A stretch of DNA of 64,000 nucleotides, from positions 1 through 64,000 of the forward strand of contig NZ_JABBJN010000030.1 in NCBI RefSeq assembly GCF_012928505.1, read 5' to 3'. Origin of the DNA: Achromobacter sp. Bel. Lineage in GTDB: Bacteria > Pseudomonadota > Gammaproteobacteria > Burkholderiales > Burkholderiaceae_B. The position numbers were made by a program, and so were the translations under genes. The notes beneath the pieces are model-generated. The model was not told where the DNA came from, made no database searches, and was given only the letters and a program-made list of their open reading frames with translations. Positions 17,309-26,585 of the stretch are shown here, piece by piece. The first letter of the stretch is position 1. Each line of letters opens with the position of its first letter.

Positions 17309-18544
17309 TCAAGAAGACGAGGAGGGAGCCGCGGCGGGCAATACGCCTGACGCGCGCGTCTCAGGCAAGATCAGCAGGGTCGCGCAGGCCAGCGCCGCAA
17401 TCCCGGCCAGGACCAGAAACGCCGCGCTGTATCCCGCATGCTGGACGATCACGCCGGCGACGCCGTTGCTTAGCGACGCGCCGACGCCGAACACGGTGGT
17501 GACCGCGCCCAAGCTGGCGTTGAACCGGCCCGTGCCTTGCGTCAGATCCAGCACCATCAAGGGCAGAACGGCCCCGAAAATCCCCGCGCCCACGCCGTCC
17601 AGCAGTTGCACCGCCACCAGCCAGGCCGTGTCGTCGGAAAAGGTATATAGCACGCCGCGCAAGGGCAGGATGGCGAATCCGATCAGCAGCAATTTCTTGC
17701 GTCCCAGGCGGTCGGCATAGCGCCCCACCGCCATCGCCGCGGGAATCATGACGAACTGCGCCGCCACGATGCAAGCCGCCGTCAAAGGCGTGGCAAGCGC
17801 CGGGTTCGCCAGCGCCAGCTTCTGCCCGACAAGCGGCAACATAGCAGCATTGGCCAGGTGGAACAGCCCGCAGCTCAGGGCAAGAAGCAAGAGCGATCGG
17901 TCACTCAGCAACTGGCGCAGGGGAATGGGTTGCGCGTTGGCCGCCCCCGCGGTGCCGTCGTCCAGGCCACGCGCACGGGCCAAATCGATATGCGCCGGAA
18001 GGTACGACGCGGCGGCCAGGCTGGCCAGCGCCATCGCTGCCATCAAGTAAAAAACAGCCACGGGCCCCCAGAGGTAGGCCAGGCCGCCTGCCAGCAAGGC
18101 GGCGAAGGCGTTGCCAGCGTGGTTATAGGATTCGTTGCGCGCAATACGCCGGGTGAACGCATGGGCGGCGGTCAGCCCCAAGGTGATGCCGGCGATTGCA
18201 GGGGCGAACACCGACGACGCGGCGCCTGCCAGGGCTTGCGTGATCGTGACCCAGGCAAAACTCGCATTGGCCAGGAGGGCCATGCAGGCCCCGGTCACGA
18301 GCACGGCGGCCGCGATCAACAGTGCGCGCTTGTTCGACGTCCGGTCCACGAGAGCGCCTGCCGGCGTCTGCGCGACCAGCGCCGCAAGTCCGGATATCGT
18401 CATCACCAGCCCGATGCTGTCGGGCCGCCAATGATGCACCGCGAGCAAGTAGATGGCCAGATAGGGGCCGAGACCGTCACGCACATCGGCGACGAAAAAG
18501 TTCAGCCAGTCCAGTGGACGCGAAGCAGAAGATGGAAAATGCAA
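17309..18544 (-). CDS. MFS transporter
   Basis: A 12-TM MFS protein of about 411 residues. Conserved features include RYADRLGRKKLLLIG in the middle loop and a first helix preceded by LDWLNFFVADVRDGLGP, typical of a group of uncharacterised MFS permeases sometimes found near metal or arsenic transporters. The only N-terminal start is a TTG at 18544 with no clear ribosome site, so the true start is uncertain. It is probably co-transcribed with the ArsB-like gene 16 nt downstream. Substrate unknown. Confidence 0.8.
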   Translation of the reverse strand: MHFPSSASRPLDWLNFFVADVRDGLGPYLAIYLLAVHHWRPDSIGLVMTISGLAALVAQTPAGALVDRTSNKRALLIAAAVLVTGACMALLANASFAWVTITQALAGAASSVFAPAIAGITLGLTAAHAFTRRIARNESYNHAGNAFAALLAGGLAYLWGPVAVFYLMAAMALASLAAASYLPAHIDLARARGLDDGTAGAANAQPIPLRQLLSDRSLLLLALSCGLFHLANAAMLPLVGQKLALANPALATPLTAACIVAAQFVMIPAAMAVGRYADRLGRKKLLLIGFAILPLRGVLYTFSDDTAWLVAVQLLDGVGAGIFGAVLPLMVLDLTQGTGRFNASLGAVTTVFGVGASLSNGVAGVIVQHAGYSAAFLVLAGIAALACATLLILPETRASGVLPAAAPSSSS

Positions 18545-18753
18545 AGTAGCCGTAAGAACCGTAGGTATCGATCAGGGTCGATCGTCAACGAACGCGAAGG
18601 ACGCGCCTTTGCGTCACCATTTTCCATTCCTGCGCATCGATTGTCGGTGGGAATCAGCCAGACACCTGCACCGCCGGATTGTAGACAGCAAACCGAACAA
18701 GCGTCACGACTCTTACGCCCAGCCGGTCGGCACTACACTGATCCGGTGCCAGC

Positions 18754-18781
18754 GACCCACAATCCCAGACCCACAATCCCA
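18754..18781. repeat. Two tandem copies of a 14-bp repeat
   Basis: GACCCACAATCCCA occurs twice head to tail with no spacer, 38 nt before the VOC gene start. It may be a regulator site for that gene or a chance slippage duplication. The same word was not noticed elsewhere in the window. Confidence 0.6.
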
Positions 18782-18819
18782 TTGACAGGCGGCAGGCCAC
18801 CGCCAAACGGAGATCACGC

Positions 18820-19188
18820 ATGTTCGATCACATCGGTTTCGGCGTCAGCGACATGGACCAAAGCCGCGAATTCTTCCTGCAGGCGCTGGGCCCGCTGGGT
18901 GTAAGCCTTGCCATGGAAGGCCCCGACAGCGTCGGGCTGGGAAAAAACGGCAAACCCTCTCTTTGGCTGTATGCGGCCTCGTCGGTGCCGGCCCCTTTGC
19001 ATATCGCCATTGCGGCAACGACACGGCAGGAAGTGGACGCCTTCCATCAGGCTGCCCTGGCTGCGGGCGGCCGGGATAACGGCGCCCCCGGACTTCGTCC
19101 GCATTACCATCCCCACTATTACGCCGCTTTCGTATTCGGCCCGGACGGCCATAACGTGGAGGCGGTCTGCCACCGTCCACAAGAATAA
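18820..19188 (+). CDS. VOC-family protein (glyoxalase/dioxygenase fold)
   Basis: A 122-residue single-module vicinal-oxygen-chelate protein. It starts FDHIGFGVSDMDQSREFF and ends with GPDGHNVEAVCH, the usual first and last strands; likely metal ligands are His4, the His of LHIAIA near 61 and the Glu of NVEAV. GGAG lies 7 nt before the ATG. Members include glyoxalase I-like, antibiotic-binding and dioxygenase proteins; the sequence alone does not say which. It is transcribed alone, convergent with a Bug gene. Confidence 0.82.
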   Translation: MFDHIGFGVSDMDQSREFFLQALGPLGVSLAMEGPDSVGLGKNGKPSLWLYAASSVPAPLHIAIAATTRQEVDAFHQAALAAGGRDNGAPGLRPHYHPHYYAAFVFGPDGHNVEAVCHRPQE

Positions 19189-19207
19189 TTGCGCCCGGTC
19201 AGCGACC

Positions 19208-19235
19208 AAAAGAAAGGCCCCACCGAAGTGAGGCC
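19208..19235 (-). terminator. Intrinsic terminator of the Bug gene
   Basis: Read on the minus strand, GGCCTCAC and GTGGGGCC pair (one G-U) around a TTCG tetraloop and are followed by TTTCTTTT. It lies about 40 nt past the Bug stop codon at 19274. Confidence 0.7.
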
Positions 19236-19273
19236 GTCAAATCCGCCATCGCAGACGCGTCGCCCGCCACGAT

Positions 19274-20245
19274 TCATAGCGGCTTCAGGTCCACCTCTTT
19301 AGCGATCTTGCCGAATGCGTCAAGGTCCGTCTTGACGCGGGCAGTCGTGTCAGCCGGGCTGGACGCGCGTGGGATCATCGCCAAGTCCAGCAAGCGCTGC
19401 TGCATTTCGGGCTTGGCGAATTCTTTTGCAATAGCCTGCTGAATCTTGTCCACAATGGCGTCCGGCGTGCCCTTGGGCGCCGCCAGACCAAACCAGGCCA
19501 CCGCCGAAAAGCCCGGCATGCCTGCCTGGGGGCCAGTCGGCACATCCGGCAACGCCGCCACGCGCTCGGGGTTGGTGACGAACAGCGGCCGCACCTTTCC
19601 CGCCTTGATGAAAGGGGTCTGCACGCCGGTATTGTCCAGCACGGCGTCGATATGGCCGCCCAGCAGATCGTTCATCGCGGGACTGCTCCCCTTGTAGGGC
19701 ACGATATTGATCTGGATGCCGGCGGCGCGGGCGAACATGAGCTGTGTCAGGTGCTGCTGGGTACCCAGTCCGGCATTGCCGAACGTGATCTTGTTGGGAT
19801 TCTTGCGGCCGTAATCGATGAACTCCTGCAGCGTCTTGGCGGGGAACTCATTGTTCGTCACCACCACGAAAGGCAGATCCACCAGCACCGTAATTTGCTT
19901 GAAGTCTTCCAGCGGCTTGTATCGCAACTTGTAGACGTAGGGGTTGACCGCCATCGTACCGCTGGCCGTCAGTGCCAAGGTGTAGCCGTCGGGCTCTGCC
20001 CGCGCGACGTGCTCGGTGCCCAGCACCCCGCCGGCGCCGGGCTTGGCCTCGACGATGACGGGTTGCCCCAGTTCGCTCTGCACCGCCTGGGCCGCGAAAC
20101 GCGCCAGCATGTCGGCGGACCCACCCGTAGCGTAGGGCAGGATGATCGTGATCGGCTTGCTGGGGTAGTTGTCCGCGGCCGCCGCTTGCGAGGCAGCCAA
20201 GGCCGCAAAACAGGCAGCAGCCAGAAACTTCAGGTTCTTTATCAT
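19274..20245 (-). CDS. Bug-family periplasmic solute receptor
   Basis: A 323-residue receptor with a signal peptide (KNLKFLAAACFAALAAS, cleavage after AAA). Ligand-loop motifs are IILPYATGGSADMLARF, VEAKPGAGGVLG and NIVPYKGSSPA. I start at the ATG at 20245; the longer frame begins with a TTG at 20260. It is divergent from a NodD-like LysR gene at 20376, and a strong LysR-type palindrome lies between them. A UUCG-type terminator follows. Ligand unknown. Confidence 0.9.
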   Translation of the reverse strand: MIKNLKFLAAACFAALAASQAAAADNYPSKPITIILPYATGGSADMLARFAAQAVQSELGQPVIVEAKPGAGGVLGTEHVARAEPDGYTLALTASGTMAVNPYVYKLRYKPLEDFKQITVLVDLPFVVVTNNEFPAKTLQEFIDYGRKNPNKITFGNAGLGTQQHLTQLMFARAAGIQINIVPYKGSSPAMNDLLGGHIDAVLDNTGVQTPFIKAGKVRPLFVTNPERVAALPDVPTGPQAGMPGFSAVAWFGLAAPKGTPDAIVDKIQQAIAKEFAKPEMQQRLLDLAMIPRASSPADTTARVKTDLDAFGKIAKEVDLKPL

Positions 20246-20343
20246 CGATTGATTACCCAAGTTGCGTGAGAACTGCGCAGGAACCCGGGCAAGGTTAAGC
20301 GGTCTGGTGTTATATGACCAATCAACAATTAAAATAGAACATC

Positions 20344-20358
20344 ATCAACATTGTTGAT
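20344..20358. promoter_or_regulatory. LysR-box palindrome ATCAACA-T-TGTTGAT
   Basis: A 15-nt perfect palindrome with the T-N11-A pattern lies between the divergent Bug and LysR genes. It is the best operator candidate for the LysR protein at 20376. A related pair of half sites occurs at 21350-21368 upstream of hyuA. Confidence 0.55.
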
Positions 20359-20375
20359 AACAATACGGGGATACC

Positions 20376-21320
20376 GTGCTTGACGCCATCGACCTGAACC
20401 TGCTTCGCATCTTCGACGCCGTCATGACCGAGCGCAACGTCACGCGCGCGGCATTCACGTTGCACATGACGCAGCCGGCGGTCAGCAACGCCATCAACCG
20501 CCTGCGCCTGACATTGAAGGACCCGCTGTTCATCAAGGTGCAAGGCGGGGTACTGCCCACCCAGCGCGCCGAATTGCTGTGGCCTCCCATCCGCGACGCG
20601 CTTGCCCGCATCGCAGCAACCCTGGAGCGCAACGAATTCGACCCCGCCCGCTCGGAAGCGGTGTTCCGCCTGGCCATGTCCGATTACGTAGCCGACCAGG
20701 TGATCCGGCCGCTGTTCGTCGAACAGCAGTCGGTGGCGCCGAACATCCGCATCCACCTGCATCCCTATTCGCTGGACAACACTGCCGCGCTGCTCGACAA
20801 GGGCGAAGTCGACATGGCGGCAGGCGTGTATTCGAACTTCGGCTCGTCGCTGCGCACCCTGCCCCTGGAGACCCTGACCTACGTATGCGCGATGCGCAAG
20901 GGCCATCCGCTGCTGTCCTTGCCGCGCTTTACGCTGGATGACTTCCTGCGCGCCCGGCATCTGGTTGTCAGCCTGCTGGGCACTGCCGCCCTGATCGACC
21001 ACGAACTCGCCGCCCACGGCTACAAGCGCAATGCCGTGCTGACGATCAACCAGTTCGCGCTGGCCCCACGCCTGCTGGCCGAGACCGACCTGATCTGCAT
21101 CGTGCCGGTCAATGCCGTACGCAACAGCCCGCACAGCCATCAACTTGAAGCCATCGAGCCGCCCTTTCCGCTGATTCCGCGCACGGTCAACCTGATCTGG
21201 CACGAGCGTTCGGACAACCTGCCCGCGCATCGCTGGCTACGCGAGGAAATCCTCAAGGTATGCAAGGCGCAGGGCATGATGTTCGACCCGGTGCAGGGGG
21301 CCGAGTCGCACGCCTATTGA
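20376..21320 (+). CDS. LysR-family transcriptional regulator (NodD/LinR-like branch)
   Basis: A 314-residue LysR protein that starts at a GTG (20376) preceded by GGGG. The opening DAIDLNLLRIFDAVMTERNVTRAA and HTH (HMTQPAVSNAINRLR, about residues 29-44) are typical of the NodD/LinR/NahR-like branch. It lies between a divergent Bug gene and downstream hydantoinase genes on its own strand, 130 nt away. It may control both, since similar half sites occur on both sides of it. Effector unknown. Confidence 0.88.
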   Translation: MLDAIDLNLLRIFDAVMTERNVTRAAFTLHMTQPAVSNAINRLRLTLKDPLFIKVQGGVLPTQRAELLWPPIRDALARIAATLERNEFDPARSEAVFRLAMSDYVADQVIRPLFVEQQSVAPNIRIHLHPYSLDNTAALLDKGEVDMAAGVYSNFGSSLRTLPLETLTYVCAMRKGHPLLSLPRFTLDDFLRARHLVVSLLGTAALIDHELAAHGYKRNAVLTINQFALAPRLLAETDLICIVPVNAVRNSPHSHQLEAIEPPFPLIPRTVNLIWHERSDNLPAHRWLREEILKVCKAQGMMFDPVQGAESHAY

Positions 21321-21349
21321 TCGCCACATCATTCACGCAGATGATGACG

Positions 21350-21368
21350 ATCAATGCAAATCTTTGAT
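21350..21368. promoter_or_regulatory. Inverted ATCAA-N9-TTGAT site upstream of hyuA
   Basis: The half sites ATCAA (21350-21354) and TTGAT (21364-21368) match the half sites of the palindrome at 20344-20358 but with a wider spacer. It could be a second binding site for the adjacent LysR regulator. Confidence 0.35.
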
Positions 21369-21450
21369 TAGATCGAATGATTCTCCGTCGATAAGATTCG
21401 GGTCACCCTAGCTTCGGCGCTCGCATGCGCCGGCATCCTGGAGACCCGCG

Positions 21451-23526
21451 TTGACTCACCCCGCACCCCTCCCCGGCGAGCGCCGTTTCCGTGTCGGCTT
21501 CGACGTCGGCGGCACCTTCACTGATTTCACCCTGCTGGCCGAACATAGCGGCGAGCTGTCCTACTTCAAGGTGCCCTCGACGCCGCACGACCCGTCCGAA
21601 GCCATCCAGAGTGGCCTGGCGCACCTGATGCGCGAACATGGGATCGCCGGCGACGAGCTGGCGCACGTGGGCCATGGCACGACGGTCGCCACCAATATGG
21701 TGATCGAACGGCGCGGCTCGCGCTGTGCGCTGGTCACCACGCGTGGCTTTCGCGACGTGCTGGAGATCGGACGGCAGACTCGCCCTCACCTGTACGACTA
21801 CAACGTCATCAAGCCAGCTCCGCTGGCGCCGCGCGAGTGGCGCTTCGAAATCGGCGAGCGCATGGCCGCCGACGGCAGCGTGCTGCAAGCGCTGGACGAG
21901 GATGAGGTGGTCTCTGTCGCGCGTCAACTGGCCGAAGCGCAGGTGGAATCGGTGGCCATCTGCTTCATGCACAGCTACCGCAACGACGCCCACGAACGCC
22001 GCGCACGCGACATCCTGGCGGAATATCTGCCTGGCGTTTATCTCAGCGTGTCCAGCGAAATACTGCCGGAATTCCGCGAATACGAGCGCATGTCGACAAC
22101 GGCCCTGAACGCCTATGTTGGCCCGCGCATGGCCTCCTACATGCGCAACCTGGTCGGCTCGGTGCGGCGCATGGGCGTGGGGGTAGCTCCCACCACAGTG
22201 CATTCCAACGGCGGCCTGATGTCGGTGGAGTCAGTGCTGACCGCCCCAGTGCGGACGTGCGTGTCCGGGCCCGCCGCTGGCGTGATCGGTGCAGCCGAGC
22301 TTGGGCGGGCGGCGGGCTTTCACAACCTGATCACCTTCGACGTGGGCGGCACCAGCACCGACGTCTCGCTGGTGGCCGAACTGCAGCCGCTGTTCACCTC
22401 CAGCCGCCTGGTGGCGGACTATCCGGTCAAGACCCTGATGGTCGACGTACACGTCATCGGTGCCGGCGGCGGCAGTATCGCGCGCATCGACGACGCCGGC
22501 GCGCTGAAGGTAGGCCCGCAAAGCGCCGGCGCCGTGCCCGGCCCGATCGCCTACAACCGGGGCGGCACGGCGGTCACCCTGACGGATGCGCACGTCGTGC
22601 TGGGCCGCCTGAATCCCGTGGCCCTGCTTGAAGGCCGCATGGCCGTGCATGCCGAGCGCGCGCGCGCCGCCCTGGCCGAACAGGTGGCCGGCCCGCTGGG
22701 CATCAGCCTCGAAGAGGCGGCCTACGGCATCCTGCGGATCGCGAACTCGAACATGGCGCGGGCCGTGCGCGCGGTATCAACCGAACGTGGCCACGACATA
22801 CGGAAGTTCGCGCTGTGCGCCTTCGGCGGCGCGGGGGGCCTGCACGCGGCCGAACTGGCGCGCGACTGCGGCGTCGGCACCCTGCTGATCCCGCAAGAAC
22901 CCGGCACCATGTGCGCGCGCGGCATTCTGCTGTCGGACATCTCCATGGACTTTGTCCAGACGCTGATGGCCGACGCCAGCGAACCAGGCTGGCAGGCGGT
23001 GCAAGCGGCGCTCGACGCGCTGGGCGGCAAAGCGCGCGCATGGTTGGCCGGCGAAGGCGTGGGCGACGCCGCCCAGCGCCTGTCGGCCGTCATCGACGCG
23101 CGCTACCAAGGCCAGAATTTCGAGATCCCCGTGCCGCTGGACGGCATGCGCCTGATCCCACGGGCCGACTTCGTGGCGGCCTTCAGCGCGGCGCACATCC
23201 GCGAATATGGTTACGACGCCGCCGGCCGCGCGGTCGAGATCGTCAATTGCCGCGTGCGCGCGGTGGGCATGGTGCCGCGCGCACCGATTGCCCACGTGGC
23301 TGGGGGCACCAGTCTGGACGCCGCGATCAAGGAGCGTCGCGCTGTCTACTTCGAGAAGACCGGTTGGGCCGACACGCCCGTCTACCGCCGTGCCCTGCTC
23401 CCGGTGGGCACGCCCATCGACGGCCCCGCCGTCATCGAGGAAATGAGTTCGACCACCGTGATCCTGCCCGGCCAGCAAGCGCGCGCCGACGACTACGGGA
23501 ACCTCGTCGTCAACCTCAACCCCTAA
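21451..23526 (+). CDS. Hydantoinase/oxoprolinase family subunit A
   Basis: A 691-residue ATP-binding subunit of the hydantoinase A / acetone-carboxylase-beta / 5-oxoprolinase family. The N-terminal ASKHA nucleotide motif FDVGGTFTDF (about residues 16-25), GHGTTVATN, RTCVSGPAAGVIGA and ITFDVGGTSTDVSL are visible. The start is a TTG at 21451 after GGAG. Such proteins open a cyclic amide or activate a small ketone with ATP, together with subunit B, which follows 11 nt later. Whether the substrate is N-methylhydantoin, 5-oxoproline or another lactam cannot be decided here. Confidence 0.88.
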   Translation: MTHPAPLPGERRFRVGFDVGGTFTDFTLLAEHSGELSYFKVPSTPHDPSEAIQSGLAHLMREHGIAGDELAHVGHGTTVATNMVIERRGSRCALVTTRGFRDVLEIGRQTRPHLYDYNVIKPAPLAPREWRFEIGERMAADGSVLQALDEDEVVSVARQLAEAQVESVAICFMHSYRNDAHERRARDILAEYLPGVYLSVSSEILPEFREYERMSTTALNAYVGPRMASYMRNLVGSVRRMGVGVAPTTVHSNGGLMSVESVLTAPVRTCVSGPAAGVIGAAELGRAAGFHNLITFDVGGTSTDVSLVAELQPLFTSSRLVADYPVKTLMVDVHVIGAGGGSIARIDDAGALKVGPQSAGAVPGPIAYNRGGTAVTLTDAHVVLGRLNPVALLEGRMAVHAERARAALAEQVAGPLGISLEEAAYGILRIANSNMARAVRAVSTERGHDIRKFALCAFGGAGGLHAAELARDCGVGTLLIPQEPGTMCARGILLSDISMDFVQTLMADASEPGWQAVQAALDALGGKARAWLAGEGVGDAAQRLSAVIDARYQGQNFEIPVPLDGMRLIPRADFVAAFSAAHIREYGYDAAGRAVEIVNCRVRAVGMVPRAPIAHVAGGTSLDAAIKERRAVYFEKTGWADTPVYRRALLPVGTPIDGPAVIEEMSSTTVILPGQQARADDYGNLVVNLNP

Positions 23527-23537
23527 GGCAAATCGAC

Positions 23538-25319
23538 ATGACCACCGCACCCATCGCCGCCGCCGAGTCCGACGCCTTCGACCCCATCGAAATGGAGGTC
23601 TTCAGCAACCGCCTGCTGTCCATCACCGAAGAAATGGGCAACACGTTGATCCGTTCGTCTTTCTCCAGCAACATCAAGGAACGCAAGGACTGCTCCGTGG
23701 CGCTGTTCGACGCCGCGGGCCGCCTGGTGGCCCAGGCCGCCCACGTGCCGGTGCACCTGGGCTCGTTGTCGGGCGGCATCGATGCCGTGCTGCGCCGCTA
23801 TGGCGCGGCCGGCATCCGCCCGGGCGATGCGTTCCTGTGCAATGACGCCTATCTGGCCGGCGGCACCCACGCACCGGACATCACCGTCGTTTCACCCATC
23901 TTCTACGACGGCGTGCTGCGCTTTTTTTCCGCCAACATCGGCCACCACACTGACGTGGGCGGCGCCGTGCCCGGCTCGACCTCGCATCACCTGAAGACCG
24001 TGTGGGAAGAGGGCATCCGCCTGCCGGCCATGCGTATCGTGCGGCAAGGCGAGCTGGACCTGGACCTGCTGGAGATGATCGCGCACAACACGCGCGAACC
24101 CGACAACCGCATGCACGATATCCGCGCCCAGATCGCCACCAACGACAAGGGCGCTCGCTTGATGCTGGAGCTGCTGCGGCAATCCGGCCTGGACACGGTG
24201 CTGTCGGCCATCGACGGCATCCTGCGCTATACCGAGCGGCGGCTGCGCAACCGCATCGCCCAGCTGCCCTCGGGCAGCGTGTCGTTCACCGAACGCATGG
24301 ATGATGACGGCATGGGCGGCGAGCCGGTGGTGATACAGGCCAACGTGCAGGCGCGCGACGGCCAGCTGCACGTGGACTTCACCGGCACCGGCAAGCAGGC
24401 GCGCGGCGCCTTCAACCTGCCGGCCAGCGCGCTCAACGCCAGCGTGTACTTCGCCGTCAAGGCGATGCTCGACCCCGAGCTGATGCCCAACAACGGGCTG
24501 TTCCAGCCCATCACCATCAGCGCGCCCGAAGGCACGATCACCAATCCGGTATTTCCCGCCGCAGTGGGCGCGCGCGTGACCACCGCGCAGCGCGTGGCCG
24601 GCACCGTGATCGGCGCCCTGGGCCAGTTGCTGCCGCCCGGACGCGGCATGGCCTCATCCAACGACGTCATGCCTTCCATGCTGTTCTCCGGCCCCCTGCG
24701 CGACGGCAAGGGCACCTTCGTCTATCTTGAAACCCTGGGCGGCGGCGCGGGCGGGCGCGCGCGCGGCGACGGCATGGACGGCATCCAGGTCAACGTCACC
24801 AATACCTCCAACCTGCCCGCCGAGGCTCTGGAAATCGAGTACCCCCTGCTGGTCGACGAATACGCCCTGGTGAACGACACCGGCGGCGCGGGCAAGTACC
24901 GCGGCGGCATGGGCATCGCGCGCCAGATCCGGTCGTTGCACGACCAGCTGGCCTGCACCATCCGTTGCGACGCGGCCCTGTTCGGCGCAGCCGGTCTGGA
25001 TGGCGGCCTGACCGGCGGGACCTCACGACTGATCCAGAACCCCGGACGCCCCGACGAGCAGCGCCTGCCCAGCAAAATTTCGGGCCACCCGTTGCCGGCG
25101 GGCGTATCGGTGCGCCTGGAGACGCCCGGCGGTGGCGGCTATGGCGCGCCAGCCGAGCGCGCGCTGGCCGATATCCGCCAAGACCTCCTGGCGGGCAAGG
25201 TGAGCCGCCTCGCCGCCGAGCGGGACTATGGGTCCGAGAAGGTCGTCCGCGCCCTTCAGCAAACGGGCTCCGGATCCGCGGCAACAGGACAAGCCGGCCC
25301 CCAGGCGCGGCAAGACTGA
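23538..25319 (+). CDS. Hydantoinase/oxoprolinase family subunit B
   Basis: A 593-residue HyuB-type subunit. It starts at the ATG at 23538, because DPIEMEVFSNRLLSITEEMG is the usual family N-terminus; a much longer open frame upstream overlaps hyuA and is spurious. Conserved stretches include FLCNDAYLAGGTHAPD, FSANIGHHTDVGG (likely metal site) and LVNDTGGAGKYRGG. It forms the catalytic partner of the preceding subunit A, 11 nt upstream, in an ATP-dependent ring-opening or carboxylation reaction. The last 30 residues are low-complexity and probably disordered. Confidence 0.88.
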   Translation: MTTAPIAAAESDAFDPIEMEVFSNRLLSITEEMGNTLIRSSFSSNIKERKDCSVALFDAAGRLVAQAAHVPVHLGSLSGGIDAVLRRYGAAGIRPGDAFLCNDAYLAGGTHAPDITVVSPIFYDGVLRFFSANIGHHTDVGGAVPGSTSHHLKTVWEEGIRLPAMRIVRQGELDLDLLEMIAHNTREPDNRMHDIRAQIATNDKGARLMLELLRQSGLDTVLSAIDGILRYTERRLRNRIAQLPSGSVSFTERMDDDGMGGEPVVIQANVQARDGQLHVDFTGTGKQARGAFNLPASALNASVYFAVKAMLDPELMPNNGLFQPITISAPEGTITNPVFPAAVGARVTTAQRVAGTVIGALGQLLPPGRGMASSNDVMPSMLFSGPLRDGKGTFVYLETLGGGAGGRARGDGMDGIQVNVTNTSNLPAEALEIEYPLLVDEYALVNDTGGAGKYRGGMGIARQIRSLHDQLACTIRCDAALFGAAGLDGGLTGGTSRLIQNPGRPDEQRLPSKISGHPLPAGVSVRLETPGGGGYGAPAERALADIRQDLLAGKVSRLAAERDYGSEKVVRALQQTGSGSAATGQAGPQARQD

Positions 25320-25420
25320 GGCACGGGAGGCTGTTTTCGGCAAATTTCCTATAAGCCGCGCCTTCCCGCCCGGGTTCCCTGCGTGCTAGGCTCGCTGGAG
25401 TTCCTGCCTGCCGAGTCCAG

Positions 25421-26506
25421 ATGAAATCCATTCTGCAGTCTGAGAAATTCCTGCTTCTAGCCTGCACGGCCGCCGTGGCGGGATATGCTGTCGACAGCCG
25501 CTTAGCCGACTTCGGCCGACTTGCCAGCGTGTTGGAGACGGCCCTTCTTATCGCGGCGATCCTGGCCGCGTCGCTCAACGTGGCGCGCCACGCCGAACGC
25601 ATCGCCCAGAAATTGGGCGATCCCTACGGCAGCATGATCCTGACGCTGTCGGCGGTCCTGGTGGAAGTGATCGTGCTGGCCATCGTCTCGACCAAGACGG
25701 GTTCGCCCACTCTGGTGCGGGACAGCATCTACTCGGCCGTCATGCTCGACATCAACGGCATCCTGGGTGTCGCCGCGCTCATCGGGGGGTTCAAGCACGG
25801 CGAACAGGCCTACAACGATGACTCCGCGCGCACTTACAGCGTGATGATCCTGACGGCCGTCACGGTGTCCATGATCATTCCCGAATTCGTTCCCCAGGCC
25901 GACTGGCAGGCCTATAGCGCCTTCACCATCGTGGCGATGCTGTTGCTCTACAGCGTATTCCTTCGCATGCAAACCGGGCCGCACAGCTACTTTTTCAGCT
26001 ACAGCTATCCCGACAAGAAAACGCGCACCAACACGCCGGCCTCGGGTTCCCCCGGCTGGAGATACTCGGCCGCCATGATGGCGTGCGGCATCATCGCCGT
26101 GGGCTTTCTGGCCGAACTGATGTCGCATTCGCTGGAGCGCAGCGTTCAAGGCATCGATGTGCCCATCGGACTGATCGCACTGATCGTGGCTGGCATTTCC
26201 GCCGCGCCGGAAATGCTGACCGCGCTGCGCGCCGCATTGGCCAATCGCATGCAGTCGGTAGTCAACATCGCCCTGGGGGCCTCGCTGTCCACCGTCATCC
26301 TCACCGTGCCCGCCATGGAGGCCATGGCGCTGTTCTCCGGGCAACGCATCGACCTGGCCATGACGCCGTTGCAGACGCTGATGATGCTGGCCACGCTGCT
26401 GGTGGCCGCCATCAACCTGAACGATGGTCAAACCAATGCCATCGAGGGCATGACGCACTTCATCCTGTTCGGCACCTTCCTGATGCTCCTGACGCTGGGC
26501 TTGTAG
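25421..26506 (+). CDS. ChaA-like Ca2+(Na+)/H+ antiporter
   Basis: A 361-residue CaCA-superfamily antiporter with about 11 TM helices in two homologous halves. The first alpha-repeat is GDPYGSMILTLSAVLVEVIV (acidic Glu in the helix); the second is AGISAAPEMLTALRAALAN. This matches ChaA, which exports Ca2+, Na+ or K+ in exchange for H+ at alkaline pH. It starts at the ATG at 25421 about 100 nt after hyuB and is probably independently transcribed. A hairpin lies after its stop. Confidence 0.8.
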   Translation: MKSILQSEKFLLLACTAAVAGYAVDSRLADFGRLASVLETALLIAAILAASLNVARHAERIAQKLGDPYGSMILTLSAVLVEVIVLAIVSTKTGSPTLVRDSIYSAVMLDINGILGVAALIGGFKHGEQAYNDDSARTYSVMILTAVTVSMIIPEFVPQADWQAYSAFTIVAMLLLYSVFLRMQTGPHSYFFSYSYPDKKTRTNTPASGSPGWRYSAAMMACGIIAVGFLAELMSHSLERSVQGIDVPIGLIALIVAGISAAPEMLTALRAALANRMQSVVNIALGASLSTVILTVPAMEAMALFSGQRIDLAMTPLQTLMMLATLLVAAINLNDGQTNAIEGMTHFILFGTFLMLLTLGL

Positions 26507-26546
26507 CGCTGCCCTGCGATCGGCGCCTCTGCCCGTCTGCGCCGGA

Positions 26547-26580
26547 GGCGGCCAGGCCCGTGCCATCTGGCCTGACCGCC
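26547..26580. terminator. Hairpin between convergent ChaA-like gene and small ORF
   Basis: Arms GGCGG-C-CAGGCC and GGCCTG-A-CCGCC pair around a 10-nt loop. No T-tract follows, so it is a likely but unproven transcript end structure for both convergent genes. Confidence 0.4.
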
Positions 26581-26585
26581 GCGAT

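Noticed and set aside
18782-18819. TTGACA as a -35 box for the VOC gene
   Set aside because: No acceptable -10 box follows at 16-18 nt before the start codon.
22815-23537. N-terminal extension of the hydantoinase B frame
   Set aside because: It overlaps hyuA in another frame, is Arg-rich and non-homologous; the family N-terminus begins at 23538.
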